Shown here one piece after another: positions 1-8,251 of a stretch of 64,000 bases of DNA. The position numbers and the translations under genes are program-made. This DNA is from Xanthomonas sp. DAR 34887 (GTDB lineage Bacteria > Pseudomonadota > Gammaproteobacteria > Xanthomonadales > Xanthomonadaceae), in the NCBI RefSeq assembly GCF_041245805.1, contig NZ_CP162490.1, forward strand, positions 4,503,001 to 4,567,000. The letters run 5' to 3'. Position 1 is the first letter of the stretch. Every line of letters begins with the position of its first letter. Below the pieces are notes generated by a model, which was given only the letters and a program-made list of their open reading frames with translations, made no database searches and was not told the DNA's origin.

Positions 1-228
1 GCCGCCGTCGCCGGCATGGGCATCGTCCTGCAGCCGGACTTCATCGCCGAGCAGGAACTGGAGGACGGCCGCCTGGTGCGCGTGCTGCCCGACCACCAGT
101 TGGCCCCGATCGGGGTCTATGCGGTCTACGCCAGCCGCAGCCACCTGGCACCGAAGGTGCGCAGCTTCATCGACTACCTGGTCGAGGTCGGCATCGAGCG
201 CGACATGCACGGGAACGCGGTGCCCTGA
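1..228 (+). CDS. LysR-family regulator, C-terminal fragment
   Basis: The reading frame is open from the first base and ends in TGA at 226-228, so only about 75 C-terminal residues are present; the 5' part lies outside the window. The visible residues (GIVLQPDFIAEQ, then RLVRVLPDH, SRSHLAPKVRSFIDYL) match the end of the LysR effector-binding domain, where a final helix follows the 'K-R-F-I-D-L' pattern. The same ending occurs in the complete LysR gene at 1015-1917. Target genes cannot be told from this fragment. It could regulate the flavodoxin-fold gene that starts 131 bp downstream, but such regulators usually act on divergent genes. Confidence 0.85.
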   Translation, partial: AAVAGMGIVLQPDFIAEQELEDGRLVRVLPDHQLAPIGVYAVYASRSHLAPKVRSFIDYLVEVGIERDMHGNAVP

Positions 229-359
229 GCGGCGGCGTCCGGCCGGCGCGGCGCCGGTCGGACACAACATCCTGCACGTGGCGCTGATCCAAGCGGCGGC
301 GCATGCGCACAATGCCCGCGCTTCGCCCCCTCCCTTCACCCGATTCCAGGAGTTCGCCC

Positions 360-929
360 ATGAGCAAGATCGCGATCGTCTATTTCAGCGGCTACGGCCA
401 TACCGTCAAGCAGGCCGAGGCGGTACACGCTGGCGCCGCCAGCGTCGGCGAGGCCACGCTGTACCGCATCGACCAGGATGGCAACCTGCCCGAAGACGCC
501 TGGGACGCCATCGGCCAGGCCGATGCGATTATCTACGGCAGCCCGACCTACATGGGCGGCCCGGCCTGGCAGTTCAAGAAGTTCGCCGACGCCAGCTCCA
601 AGCCGTGGTTCGCGCTGGCGTGGAAGGACAAGATCGCCGCCGGCTTCACCAACTCGGCCTCGGTCAACGGCGACAAGTTCTCCACCATCGAATACTTCTG
701 GACCCTGTCGCAGCAGCACGGCCAGATCTGGATCGGCACCGGCCTGCCGCCGTCCAACACCAAGGCGCACGGCCCGGCCGACGTGAACTGGACCGCGGGC
801 TTCGCCGGCGCGCTGGCGATCTCGCCGTCGGACGCCTCGCCGGACGAGGCGCCGCGCGCGGGCGACCTGGAAACCGCGCGCCTGCTCGGCAAGCGCGTGG
901 CCGAATACGCGGCCAAGCTCAAGGGCTGA
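360..929 (+). CDS. flavodoxin-fold NAD(P)H:quinone reductase, WrbA-like
   Basis: This 189-residue protein starts MSKIAIVYFSGYGHT, the flavodoxin first strand plus the FMN phosphate loop. A second FMN loop follows near residues 61-67 (GSPTYMGG), and a WrbA-like stretch is seen at AAGFTNSAS. The family binds FMN and reduces quinones by two electrons in the cytoplasm. The start is set by AGGAG at 348-352, seven bases before the ATG; in-frame starts further upstream lack such a site. It stands alone between two regulators and is probably monocistronic. It is a little shorter than E. coli WrbA (198 residues), so the general family name is safer. Confidence 0.85.
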   Translation: MSKIAIVYFSGYGHTVKQAEAVHAGAASVGEATLYRIDQDGNLPEDAWDAIGQADAIIYGSPTYMGGPAWQFKKFADASSKPWFALAWKDKIAAGFTNSASVNGDKFSTIEYFWTLSQQHGQIWIGTGLPPSNTKAHGPADVNWTAGFAGALAISPSDASPDEAPRAGDLETARLLGKRVAEYAAKLKG

Positions 930-1014
930 GTCCCGCAGCGCCGTCGCCACCGTCATGGCGGCGGCGGCGGTCCCCGCGGCACGTGCGGCACTGATCGGCC
1001 GATCAGTGCCGCGG

Positions 1015-1917
1015 CTACTCCGCCGCCGCGTTCGCCGCGCGCAGGTGGTCGATGAACACGCGCAGCTTCGGCGCCAGGTGTTCGCGCGCCGGGTAGTACA
1101 GATAGAAGCCGGCGAAGGGCTGCTGCCAGTCGTCGAGCACGCGCACCAGGCGGCCGGCGGCGACGTCGGCGGCGACCACCGATTCGAAACCCTGCGCCAG
1201 GCCCAGCCCGGCCAACGCCGCGGCATGGGTCAGGCCGCTGTCGTTGAACACCAGGGTGCCGCTCACCTCCACTTCGAAATCGCGGCCGTCGCGGGTGAAC
1301 TCCCAGGCCATGCGTCGGCCATTGCTCATGCGGTGCACGATGCAGTCGTGGTCGACCAGGTCGGCCGGCGTCTGCGGTGGCCGATGGCGCCGGAAATAGT
1401 CCGGTGCCGCACAGATCACCTGGCGCTGCATCGGCCCCAGCGGCACCGCGATCATGTCGCGCGCCAGGCATTCGCCCAGGCGGATGCCGGCATCGAAGCC
1501 CTCGGCCACCACGTCGACCAGGGCCGGGTCCACGCACAACTCCACCTCAATCTGCGGATAGCGCGCCAGGAACGACGGCAGCCAGGGCATCACCAGTTGG
1601 TCGGCGACCACCCGCGGCAGGGTGATGCGCAGGCGCCCGGCTGGACGGTCGCGCACCGTGTCCAGGTCCAGGAACGCCGCCTCGATCTGCGCCAGCCCAG
1701 GCTTCACCTGTTCCAGAAAGCGCGCGCCGTGTTCGCTCAGCGCCACCCGGCGCGTGGTCCGGTGCAGCAGGCGCACGCCCAGCTGCGCTTCCAGCGTGCG
1801 CACCGTCTGCGACAGGGCCGAGGCCGAGACGCCGAGTTCGTCGGCGGCGCGGGTGAAGCTGGCGTGGTGGGCGACGCGGGCGAAGGCGACCACGGCAGGC
1901 AGGGGGCTGGCAGCCAT
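1015..1917 (-). CDS. LysR-family transcriptional regulator
   Basis: An N-terminal winged helix-turn-helix (FARVAHHASFTRAADELG, then SASALSQTVRTLE) is followed by a substrate-binding domain, about 300 residues in all, normal for LysR regulators. It is divergent from the aldo/keto reductase at 2026, the usual arrangement for a LysR protein and its target. An ATG at 1935 would add six residues, but the one at 1917 gives the common MAASPLPAVVAF beginning and leaves the 1920-1934 inverted repeat outside the gene. Effector unknown. By family habit it likely controls itself and the reductase when a carbonyl or redox-active compound is present; that is inference. Confidence 0.9.
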   Translation of the reverse strand: MAASPLPAVVAFARVAHHASFTRAADELGVSASALSQTVRTLEAQLGVRLLHRTTRRVALSEHGARFLEQVKPGLAQIEAAFLDLDTVRDRPAGRLRITLPRVVADQLVMPWLPSFLARYPQIEVELCVDPALVDVVAEGFDAGIRLGECLARDMIAVPLGPMQRQVICAAPDYFRRHRPPQTPADLVDHDCIVHRMSNGRRMAWEFTRDGRDFEVEVSGTLVFNDSGLTHAAALAGLGLAQGFESVVAADVAAGRLVRVLDDWQQPFAGFYLYYPAREHLAPKLRVFIDHLRAANAAAE

Positions 1918-1919
1918 TG

Positions 1920-1934
1920 TGAAGCTCAACTTCA
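1920..1934. promoter_or_regulatory. possible LysR operator
   Basis: TGAAG-CTCAA-CTTCA is a perfect 5-bp inverted repeat with a 5-bp centre, just upstream of the preferred LysR start and about 90 bp before the divergent reductase. LysR proteins bind short interrupted dyads in such positions. The site is small and could be chance. Confidence 0.35.
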
Positions 1935-2025
1935 AGGAAGATGCAGACTATGCCAGTTTATCCATCTGGTCGAGCGGCGCATCCTGCCGTTCCCGCGGTT
2001 CGATCCGCTTGCCAGGAAGCTCCCC

Positions 2026-3108
2026 ATGTCACTCGACCATTACCGTCTTCTCGGCCGCTCCGGCCTGCGCGTCAGCCCGATCTCGCTGGGCACGATGACC
2101 TTCGGCAACGACTGGGGCTGGGGCGCCGACGAAACCGAAGCCGGCCGCCTGTTCGCGCGCTACGTCGATGCCGGCGGCAACTTCATCGACACCGCCAACC
2201 TCTACACCAACGGCAACTCCGAGAGCCTGCTCGGCAAGTTCGCCGAAGGCCGCCGCGACCGCCTGGTGATCGCCAGCAAGTACACGCTCAACCCCTTCCC
2301 CGGCGACCCCAACGGCGGCGGCAACCACCGCAAGAACCTGCTGCAGTCGGTGGAGGCCAGCCTGAAGCGGCTGCGCACCGACTACCTGGACCTGCTGTAC
2401 CTGCACATCTGGGACGACACCACGCCGGTGGAGGAAGTGATGCGCGGCTTCGACGACCTGGTCCGCGCCGGCAAGATCGTCTACGCCGGCATCTCCGACA
2501 CGCCGGCCTGGCAGGTGGCGCGGATGCAGACCCTGGCCGACCTGCGCGGCTGGTCGCCGCTGGTCGCGCTGCAGATCGAATACAGCCTGGCGCAGCGCAC
2601 GGTCGAAGCCGAGCTGGTGCCGATGGCCGAAGCGCTGGGCCTGGGCGTGCTGGCCTGGTCGCCGCTGACCATGGGCATCCTGACCGGCAAGTACAGCCGC
2701 CAGGACCTGGCCGCGGTGCAGCGCCGCGCCGCGGAGGGCCAGGCCAGCGCCGAACGCGGCGATGCGGCGCATGCGCACGAAATGCTGACCGAGCGCGCGC
2801 TGGACATCGCCGAGGTGGTCAAGCAGGTTGCCACGGAGATCGGCCGTTCGCCGGCGCAGGTGGCGCTGGCCTGGCTGCTGCAGCGGCCGGGCGGCGGCGC
2901 GATCCCGATCGTCGGCGCGCGTACCCTGGCGCAGCTGGACGACAACCTCGGCGCGCTGGAACTGCAGCTGGACACGCAGCAGTTGCAGCGGCTGGACGCG
3001 GTCAGCGCGGTGGCGCATCCGTTCCCGCACGCGTTCATGCGCCTGCCGATGCCGCGGCAACTGGTCTCCGGCGGCACCCGCCTGCAGCCGCGCACGCCGA
3101 CGCCGTGA
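2026..3108 (+). CDS. aldo/keto reductase
   Basis: This 360-residue protein has the AKR TIM-barrel signature. The catalytic tetrad is visible as Asp and Tyr in NFIDTANLYTNGNSE, Lys in VIASKYT and His in LLYLHIWD. It should reduce aldehydes or ketones with NADPH in the cytoplasm. Length and the GNHRKNLLQSVEASLKRL segment fit the larger AKR11/YajO-like group. AGGAAG at 2014-2019 supports the ATG at 2026. It is divergent from the LysR gene at 1015-1917, probably its regulator. A second, only distantly similar AKR follows at 3347 with its own promoter region. The natural substrate cannot be read from sequence. Confidence 0.92.
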   Translation: MSLDHYRLLGRSGLRVSPISLGTMTFGNDWGWGADETEAGRLFARYVDAGGNFIDTANLYTNGNSESLLGKFAEGRRDRLVIASKYTLNPFPGDPNGGGNHRKNLLQSVEASLKRLRTDYLDLLYLHIWDDTTPVEEVMRGFDDLVRAGKIVYAGISDTPAWQVARMQTLADLRGWSPLVALQIEYSLAQRTVEAELVPMAEALGLGVLAWSPLTMGILTGKYSRQDLAAVQRRAAEGQASAERGDAAHAHEMLTERALDIAEVVKQVATEIGRSPAQVALAWLLQRPGGGAIPIVGARTLAQLDDNLGALELQLDTQQLQRLDAVSAVAHPFPHAFMRLPMPRQLVSGGTRLQPRTPTP

Positions 3109-3203
3109 CCGCGCGGCACGCACGCGAGCGAACGCTTCACTGACTTTGCGCAAACGCCTGCCATGGCATGGTCGGCGCCTGCGCGGTTCGCGGCGCAGCG
3201 CGC

Positions 3204-3270
3204 GTTTGCAGGATCGGACAAGGATCCTGCGCGATCGCGATAACGCCTCGCCGCGCCGCGCTCGCATCCT
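3204..3270 (+). promoter_or_regulatory. conserved promoter element shared with the 48.75-kb locus
   Basis: These 67 bases match 48753-48819 at 59 positions without gaps. The core halves are TTTGCAGGATCGGACAAG and GATCGCGATAACG, followed by CGCCGCGCTCGCAT. Here the element lies 76 bp upstream of the aldo/keto reductase start; at the other site it lies between a divergent AraC-family gene and a monooxygenase-like gene. Conservation in non-coding DNA at two unrelated genes points to an activator site plus promoter. The AraC protein at 47772-48671 is the obvious candidate binder, by inference. Confidence 0.65.
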
Positions 3271-3346
3271 CCGTGCCCCGCGACTACGGCGTCCGCGCCG
3301 CCTCCTTTCCTCCACGTTGCTTCCCGTTTCCAACAGGAGTTTCCCG

Positions 3347-4342
3347 ATGCAAACCCGCACTCTCGGCCGCAACGGCCCCCGCGTGTCCGCCCTCGGCCTC
3401 GGCTGCATGGGCATGAGCGCGTTCTACGGCGGCCGCAACGACGACGCGGCCTCGATCGCGGTGATCCACGCCGCGCTCGACCACGGCGTCACCCTGATCG
3501 ACACCGCCGACATGTACGGCCCGCACACCAACGAAGTGCTGGTCGGCAAGGCGCTGGCCGGGCGCCGCGACCAGGCGTTCCTGGCCACCAAGTTCGGCAT
3601 CAGGCTCGATCCCAACGATCCCAGCGTGCGTGGCGCCGACGGCCGCCCCGAGTACGTGCAGGCCGCCTGCGAAGGCAGCCTGCAGCGCCTGGGCGTGGAC
3701 CACATCGACCTGTACTACCAGCACCGGGTGGACCCGAACGTGCCGATCGAAGACACCGTCGGTGCGATGGCGCGACTGGTCGAACAGGGCAAGGTGCGCT
3801 TCCTGGGCCTGTCCGAGGCCGCCGCCGGCACCATCCGCCGCGCGCATGCGGTGCACCCGATCACCGCGCTGCAGAGCGAATACTCGCTGTGGTCGCGCGA
3901 TCCGGAGAGCGACCAGGTGCTGGACACGGTGCGCGAGCTGGGCATCGGCTTCGTGCCCTACTCGCCGCTGGGCCGCGGCTTCCTGACCGGGGCGATCCGC
4001 TCGCCGGAGGACTTCGAGGCCGACGACTACCGCCGCCATTCGCCGCGCTTCCAGGGCGAGAACTTCGCCCGCAACCTGCAGCTGGTGGAACAGGTGCGGA
4101 CGCTGGCCCAGGCCAAGGGCGTGACGCCGGGGCAGCTGGCGCTGGCCTGGGTGCTGGCCCAGGGCGACGACCTGGTACCGATCCCGGGCACCAAGCGCCT
4201 GGCCTACCTGGAAGAGAACCTGGGTGCGCTGCAGGTGACGCTGAGCGCCGAGGATCTGGCGCAGATCGACGCGATCTTCCCGGTGGATGCCGCCGCCGGC
4301 AGCCGCTACCCGCCGGCGATGATGGCGACGCTGCAGCGCTGA
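3347..4342 (+). CDS. aldo/keto reductase, YakC/AKR13-like
   Basis: This 331-residue NADPH-dependent oxidoreductase opens with MQTRTLGRNGPRVSALGLGC and GMGMSAFYG. Catalytic Asp and Tyr lie in LIDTADMYGPHTNE, Lys in FLATKFG and His in DLYYQHRVDPN; the Y-x-H-RVD form is typical of AKR13/YakC-type enzymes. AGGAG at 3335-3339 sets the start. The 3204-3270 element upstream suggests regulation by an AraC-family activator rather than by the LysR protein that likely controls the other reductase. Probable role: removal of reactive aldehydes. No downstream partner belongs to the same unit; the next gene starts 85 bp on and is of a different type. Confidence 0.92.
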   Translation: MQTRTLGRNGPRVSALGLGCMGMSAFYGGRNDDAASIAVIHAALDHGVTLIDTADMYGPHTNEVLVGKALAGRRDQAFLATKFGIRLDPNDPSVRGADGRPEYVQAACEGSLQRLGVDHIDLYYQHRVDPNVPIEDTVGAMARLVEQGKVRFLGLSEAAAGTIRRAHAVHPITALQSEYSLWSRDPESDQVLDTVRELGIGFVPYSPLGRGFLTGAIRSPEDFEADDYRRHSPRFQGENFARNLQLVEQVRTLAQAKGVTPGQLALAWVLAQGDDLVPIPGTKRLAYLEENLGALQVTLSAEDLAQIDAIFPVDAAAGSRYPPAMMATLQR

Positions 4343-4427
4343 GCCGCCGCTGCGGTCCGGCCGCGCCGCGCGCGCGGCCGGCCGATACGCGGCGCGGGCC
4401 GATTTGCCCGCGCCGCGCCGGCATCGC

Positions 4428-5141
4428 ATGATGCCGGACGTGATCTCGTTCATCGTTCCCGCCCACGACGAAGCCGCCCTGATCGGCGACACGCTCGCGT
4501 CGCTGCATATCGCCGCCGAAGCCTTGCGGCTGGACTGCGAGACCCTGGTCGTGGCCGACGCCTGCAGCGACGACACCGCGCAGATCGCGCGCCGCCATGG
4601 CGCGCAGGTGCTGGAGGTGCAGTTGCGGCACATCGCCGCCACGCGCAATGCCGGCGCCGCCGCCAGCCGCGGCCGCTATCTTTTGTTCGTCGATGCCGAC
4701 ACCCGCGTCAACACGCCGCTGCTGGCGGCGGCGCTGCGCGCGCTGCACACCGGTGCGGTCGGCGGCGGCGCGCAGGTGCAGTTGCTCGGCGCCGTCGCCT
4801 GGCACGAACGCGTGGCGCAAGCGGTGTTCGGCTGGCTGTTCCGCCGCACCGGCATCGCCCCGGGCTGCTTCCTGTTCTGCACGCGCAACGCGTTCGATGC
4901 CGCCGGCGGTTTCGACGAAGGCTACTACGCCGGCGAGGACGTGGCGCTGAGCCGCGCGTTGGCCCGGCGCGGGCGCTTCGTGATCCTGCGCGAGCCGGTG
5001 CACACCTCCGACCGCAAGCTGCGCAGCTTCAGCAAGCGCGAGCACCTGGGCCTGTTGTTGCAGCTGCTGCGCCGCGGCCGCGGCATGCTGCGCTCGCGCG
5101 ACGCGCTCGGCTTCTGGTATGGGCAGCGCCGCGGCCGTTGA
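4428..5141 (+). CDS. family 2 glycosyltransferase
   Basis: This 237-residue GT-A protein has SFIVPAHDEAALIGDTL at the N-terminus, VVADACSDDT (nucleotide-sugar contact), DADTR (metal-binding DxD) and GEDVALSRALARRGRF (catalytic-side acidic pair). No transmembrane segment is evident, apart from a hydrophobic patch near AVFGWLF. Two ATGs lie in tandem (4428 and 4431); a TTG at 4404 is less likely. It probably transfers a sugar to a lipid or small acceptor in the cytoplasm. It is the first gene of the run to 10531. Donor and acceptor are unknown. The gap of about 100 bp to the next gene is wider than later gaps, so it may not share the same transcript. Confidence 0.85.
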   Translation: MMPDVISFIVPAHDEAALIGDTLASLHIAAEALRLDCETLVVADACSDDTAQIARRHGAQVLEVQLRHIAATRNAGAAASRGRYLLFVDADTRVNTPLLAAALRALHTGAVGGGAQVQLLGAVAWHERVAQAVFGWLFRRTGIAPGCFLFCTRNAFDAAGGFDEGYYAGEDVALSRALARRGRFVILREPVHTSDRKLRSFSKREHLGLLLQLLRRGRGMLRSRDALGFWYGQRRGR

Positions 5142-5240
5142 CGCGCGCCGCCCTGCCGGCGTGGGTCGCGCCGCAGCGGCGCGGTTGCCGGCGCCGATCC
5201 GCTGGCAGTACGCTGCGCCCCCTTTGCGCGAGCTTTGGCA

Positions 5241-6257
5241 ATGACCGTCGACCCCAGCAGGCCCATCGCGGTGCGCATCCTCGGCACGGGCGACTATCTG
5301 CCGACACGGCAGGTGGCCTCCGACAGCTTCGACCAGCGCTGGGGCAAGCCCGCAGGCTGGACCCTGCGCCATGCCGGGGTCCGGGTGCGCCATTACGCCG
5401 GTGATGAGGAACCGGCCTCGCTGATGGGCGAACGCGCCGCGCGCGCGGCGCTGGCGGCGGCGCAGCTGCAGCCGCACGACGTGGATTGCGTGATCTCCGC
5501 CTGCAGCGTGATGGAGCAGGCGATCCCGTGCAGCGCCGCGCTGCTGCATGCGCGGCTCGGCCTGCAAGGCAGCGGACTGGCCGCGTTCGACGTCAACGCC
5601 ACCTGCCTGAGCTTCGTCGCCGCGCTGGACCTGGCCGCCTGCGCGATCGCCGCCGGCCGCTACCGGCGCGTGCTGATCGTATCCAGCGAAATCGCCAGTG
5701 TCGGCCTCAACGGCGAGGACATGGACACCGCGCCGCTGTTCGGCGACGGCGCCGCCGCGGTGGTGCTGGGCGCGGACAACGGCGACAGCGGTTCGCAGCT
5801 GCTGGCCGCGCACCTGGAAACCTATTCCGAAGGCACCGCGCATTGCCGGGTCCGCGCCGGCGGCACCCGCCTGCGCCTGGAGCACGGCATCGACGCGTTG
5901 CGCGCCGGCTCGCTGTTCGAAATGAACGGCCGCGCCACCTACCGGCTCGCCGCGGCGAAGTTGCCGGGCTTCCTGCAGCGGCTGCTGGACAAGGCCGGCG
6001 TGGAACTGGCGCAGGTGCAGCGGATCGTGCCGCACCAGGCCAGCGCCAAGGCGCTGCGGCACCTGCAGGTCGCGCTGCGGCTGGCGCCGGACACGCTGGT
6101 CGACGTCATCGGCGAACGCGGCAACCAGATGGCCGCCTCGATTCCCAGCGCATTGCACCGGGCCATCGCCGACGGCCGCATCGTGCGCGGCGACCTCATC
6201 GCCCTGGTCGGCTCTGGCGCTGGGCTGGCGTTCGGCGGCGCGGTGCTGCGCTACTGA
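5241..6257 (+). CDS. 3-oxoacyl-ACP synthase III family ketosynthase (FabH/OleA-like)
   Basis: This 338-residue thiolase-fold protein has an intact KAS III triad: Cys122 in DVNATCLSF, His265 in IVPHQAS and Asn295 in GERGNQMAASIP. It should catalyse Claisen condensation of an acyl thioester. The Cys loop (NATCLSF) differs from housekeeping FabH (AACAGF) and resembles specialised-metabolism enzymes such as OleA. The ATG at 5241 is chosen over the TTG two codons earlier. The next gene, a short-chain-type reductase, starts one base after its stop, so the two are surely co-transcribed and likely act in sequence: condensation, then keto reduction. Substrate chain length is not readable. Confidence 0.9.
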   Translation: MTVDPSRPIAVRILGTGDYLPTRQVASDSFDQRWGKPAGWTLRHAGVRVRHYAGDEEPASLMGERAARAALAAAQLQPHDVDCVISACSVMEQAIPCSAALLHARLGLQGSGLAAFDVNATCLSFVAALDLAACAIAAGRYRRVLIVSSEIASVGLNGEDMDTAPLFGDGAAAVVLGADNGDSGSQLLAAHLETYSEGTAHCRVRAGGTRLRLEHGIDALRAGSLFEMNGRATYRLAAAKLPGFLQRLLDKAGVELAQVQRIVPHQASAKALRHLQVALRLAPDTLVDVIGERGNQMAASIPSALHRAIADGRIVRGDLIALVGSGAGLAFGGAVLRY

Positions 6258-6258
6258 C

Positions 6259-7236
6259 ATGGCGCGCATCCTGGTCACCGGCGCCTCCGGCTTCATCGGC
6301 GCGCATATCGTCCGCGCGCTGGCCGCCGAAGGCGCGCAGGTCCGCGCCAGCGGCCGCAACGCCGCCGCACTGGCCGCCTTCGCCGGCGACCCGCGCATCG
6401 ACGTGGTCCGCGCCGACCTGTGCCGCGACGATCTGGCGGCGTTGCTCGCTGGCTGCGACGCGGTGATCCACTGCGCCGCGCTGTCCGCCCCATGGGCCAG
6501 CGCCGAGCTGTTCCACCAGGCCAACGTGGTCGCCACCGAGCGCATGCTCGCGGCGGCGCGGCGCGCGCAGGTGCGCCGCTTCGTGCACTTCAGTTCGCCG
6601 AGCATCTATTTCCGCTTTGCCGACCAGTACCAGATCCGCGAGGAATTCACTCCGCCGGCGTGCTGGATCGGCGGCTATCCGCAGACCAAGTGGGAAGCCG
6701 AAGAGAAGGTGCGCGCCGCCGCCGCGGCCGGATTGCCGGCCCTGGTGCTGCGCCCGCGCGCGGTGTTCGGCCACGGCGACAACGCGATCGTGCCGCGGCT
6801 GCTGGCGGTGGCGCAGCGCGGCTGGTTCCCGCTGGTGCACGGCGGACGCGCGATGATCGATGTGTGCTGCGTGGAGAACGCGGTGGCCGCGGCGCTGGCC
6901 GCGCTGCGTGCCGACCACCTCGGCGACGGCCGCGCCTACAACATCAGCAACGGCACGCCGATCGCCGTGCGCGACTTGCTCACCGGATTGTTCGACGTGC
7001 TGCAGCTACGCGTGCGCCTGCTGCCGGTGCCACGCCGGCTGGCCCTGGCGCTGGCCACGGTCGGCGAACAGATCGCCTTGCGGCGGCGCGGGCAACCGGA
7101 GCCGCGGCTGAGCCGCTACGGCATCGGCGTACTCGGCTATTCGCAGACACTGGACATCGGCCGCGCACGCCGCGAACTCGGCTACGCGCCGGTGCTGTCC
7201 ACCGAGGCCGGGCTGGCGGCCCTGGCGCGCACGTGA
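6259..7236 (+). CDS. NAD-dependent epimerase/dehydratase or 3-beta-HSD-like reductase
   Basis: This 325-residue extended short-chain dehydrogenase has the NAD(P) loop GASGFIG at residues 8-14, the strand VIHCAAL, FSSPSIYF carrying the catalytic Ser/Thr position, and Tyr140-x3-Lys144 in GGYPQTKWEAE. It most resembles 3-beta-hydroxysteroid dehydrogenase and OleD-type 2-alkyl-3-ketoacid reductases. It follows the ketosynthase with a one-base gap. The natural reading is that it reduces the beta-keto product, or modifies the sugar moved by the glycosyltransferase. No OleB or OleC gene follows, so this is not a standard olefin cluster. Confidence 0.88.
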   Translation: MARILVTGASGFIGAHIVRALAAEGAQVRASGRNAAALAAFAGDPRIDVVRADLCRDDLAALLAGCDAVIHCAALSAPWASAELFHQANVVATERMLAAARRAQVRRFVHFSSPSIYFRFADQYQIREEFTPPACWIGGYPQTKWEAEEKVRAAAAAGLPALVLRPRAVFGHGDNAIVPRLLAVAQRGWFPLVHGGRAMIDVCCVENAVAAALAALRADHLGDGRAYNISNGTPIAVRDLLTGLFDVLQLRVRLLPVPRRLALALATVGEQIALRRRGQPEPRLSRYGIGVLGYSQTLDIGRARRELGYAPVLSTEAGLAALART

Positions 7237-7310
7237 GGCAACCTCGACAAGCGCCTGGCCCGGTCTGCCCGGCATCGCCCGCCGACGCAGGCGCGCGCAC
7301 GTCTGCAGGT

Positions 7311-7338
7311 GTGGGAGGGACTTCAGTCCCGACGCGAC
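7311..7338. repeat. solitary REP-like palindrome
   Basis: GTGGGAGGGACTTCAGTCCC followed by GACGC is one palindrome of the same family as the arrays at 20.6-21.7 and 41.8-42.3 kb. It sits in the 166-bp gap between the reductase and the hydrolase, inside an otherwise compact gene run, so it may mark or create a break in the transcript. Confidence 0.75.
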
Positions 7339-7402
7339 TGGCCCGCCAAAGCGCCGCGGCCGACACATCATCCACGCACTGCGCGATCGGACAGGAACGT
7401 CC

Positions 7403-8251
7403 ATGAGCGCACCGGCGCTGCGCTGGCGGCTGTACGAAGCCGGGCACTGCACCCATCCCGAACGCGCCACGCGCCGCGGCGCGGCGCTGACGCCCTGCCA
7501 GTTCCCGGCGCTGGCGGCGCTGCTGCAACATCCGGTCCACGGCAACCTGCTGTTCGATACCGGCTACTCGCAGCACTTCCTCGATGCCACCGCGCAGTTC
7601 CCCGAGCGCCTGTACCGCGTGCTGACGCCGGTGCATCTGAAACCGGGGCAGTCGTTGCGCGAGCAGTTGGCCCGCGACGGCATCGACGCGGCGGCGATCG
7701 ACTGGATCGTGCTATCGCATTTCCATGGCGACCACGTCGGCGGCGTGGCCGATTTCGCGCAGGCGCGCATCGCCTGCGCGCAGCAGGCCTGGGACGACCT
7801 GCAACGGCGCGGGCGGCTGGCGGCGCTGCGCGAAGGCTTCCTGCCGGCGCTGCTGCACGGTGCGCGTGCGCGCATGCATTGGTTCGAGGCATTGCCTGCA
7901 TGCGCGGCGCCCGCGGCGCTGCGCGGCTTCGGCACGTTGCGCGACCTGTTCGGCGACGGCAGCGTGCTGCTGGTACCGCTGCCCGGACACGCGCCCGGCC
8001 ACTACGGGCTGTGGTTCGAGGACGCGCATGGGCCGGTGTTCCTGGTCGCCGATGCGGCCTGGTCCAGCGCCGCGATCGCCGACGGCACTCCGCCGCCGGC
8101 ACTGGTCACCCATTTGCTCGGCGAGCATCGCGTCTACCGCGACACCCTGGCGCGGCTGCATGCGCTGCGCCTGGCCGAGCCGACGCTGCGCATGGTGCCC
8201 TCGCATTGCCGGCAATGGCGGCCGGCCGCGCCCGAGGCCGGCGGTGCCTAG
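7403..8251 (+). CDS. metallo-beta-lactamase-fold hydrolase
   Basis: This 282-residue protein carries the metal motif SHFHGDHVGG (His106, His108, Asp110, His111), with later ligands in LPGHAPGHYG, VADAAW and MVPSHC. It resembles N-acyl-homoserine-lactonase/SoxH-like members of the superfamily (FDTGYSQHF near residues 51-60). It should hydrolyse an ester, thioester or lactone using two metal ions. It overlaps the next gene by 8 bp and so is translationally coupled to it. In this cluster it may release or open an acyl product, but quorum quenching cannot be excluded from sequence alone. Confidence 0.88.
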   Translation: MSAPALRWRLYEAGHCTHPERATRRGAALTPCQFPALAALLQHPVHGNLLFDTGYSQHFLDATAQFPERLYRVLTPVHLKPGQSLREQLARDGIDAAAIDWIVLSHFHGDHVGGVADFAQARIACAQQAWDDLQRRGRLAALREGFLPALLHGARARMHWFEALPACAAPAALRGFGTLRDLFGDGSVLLVPLPGHAPGHYGLWFEDAHGPVFLVADAAWSSAAIADGTPPPALVTHLLGEHRVYRDTLARLHALRLAEPTLRMVPSHCRQWRPAAPEAGGA

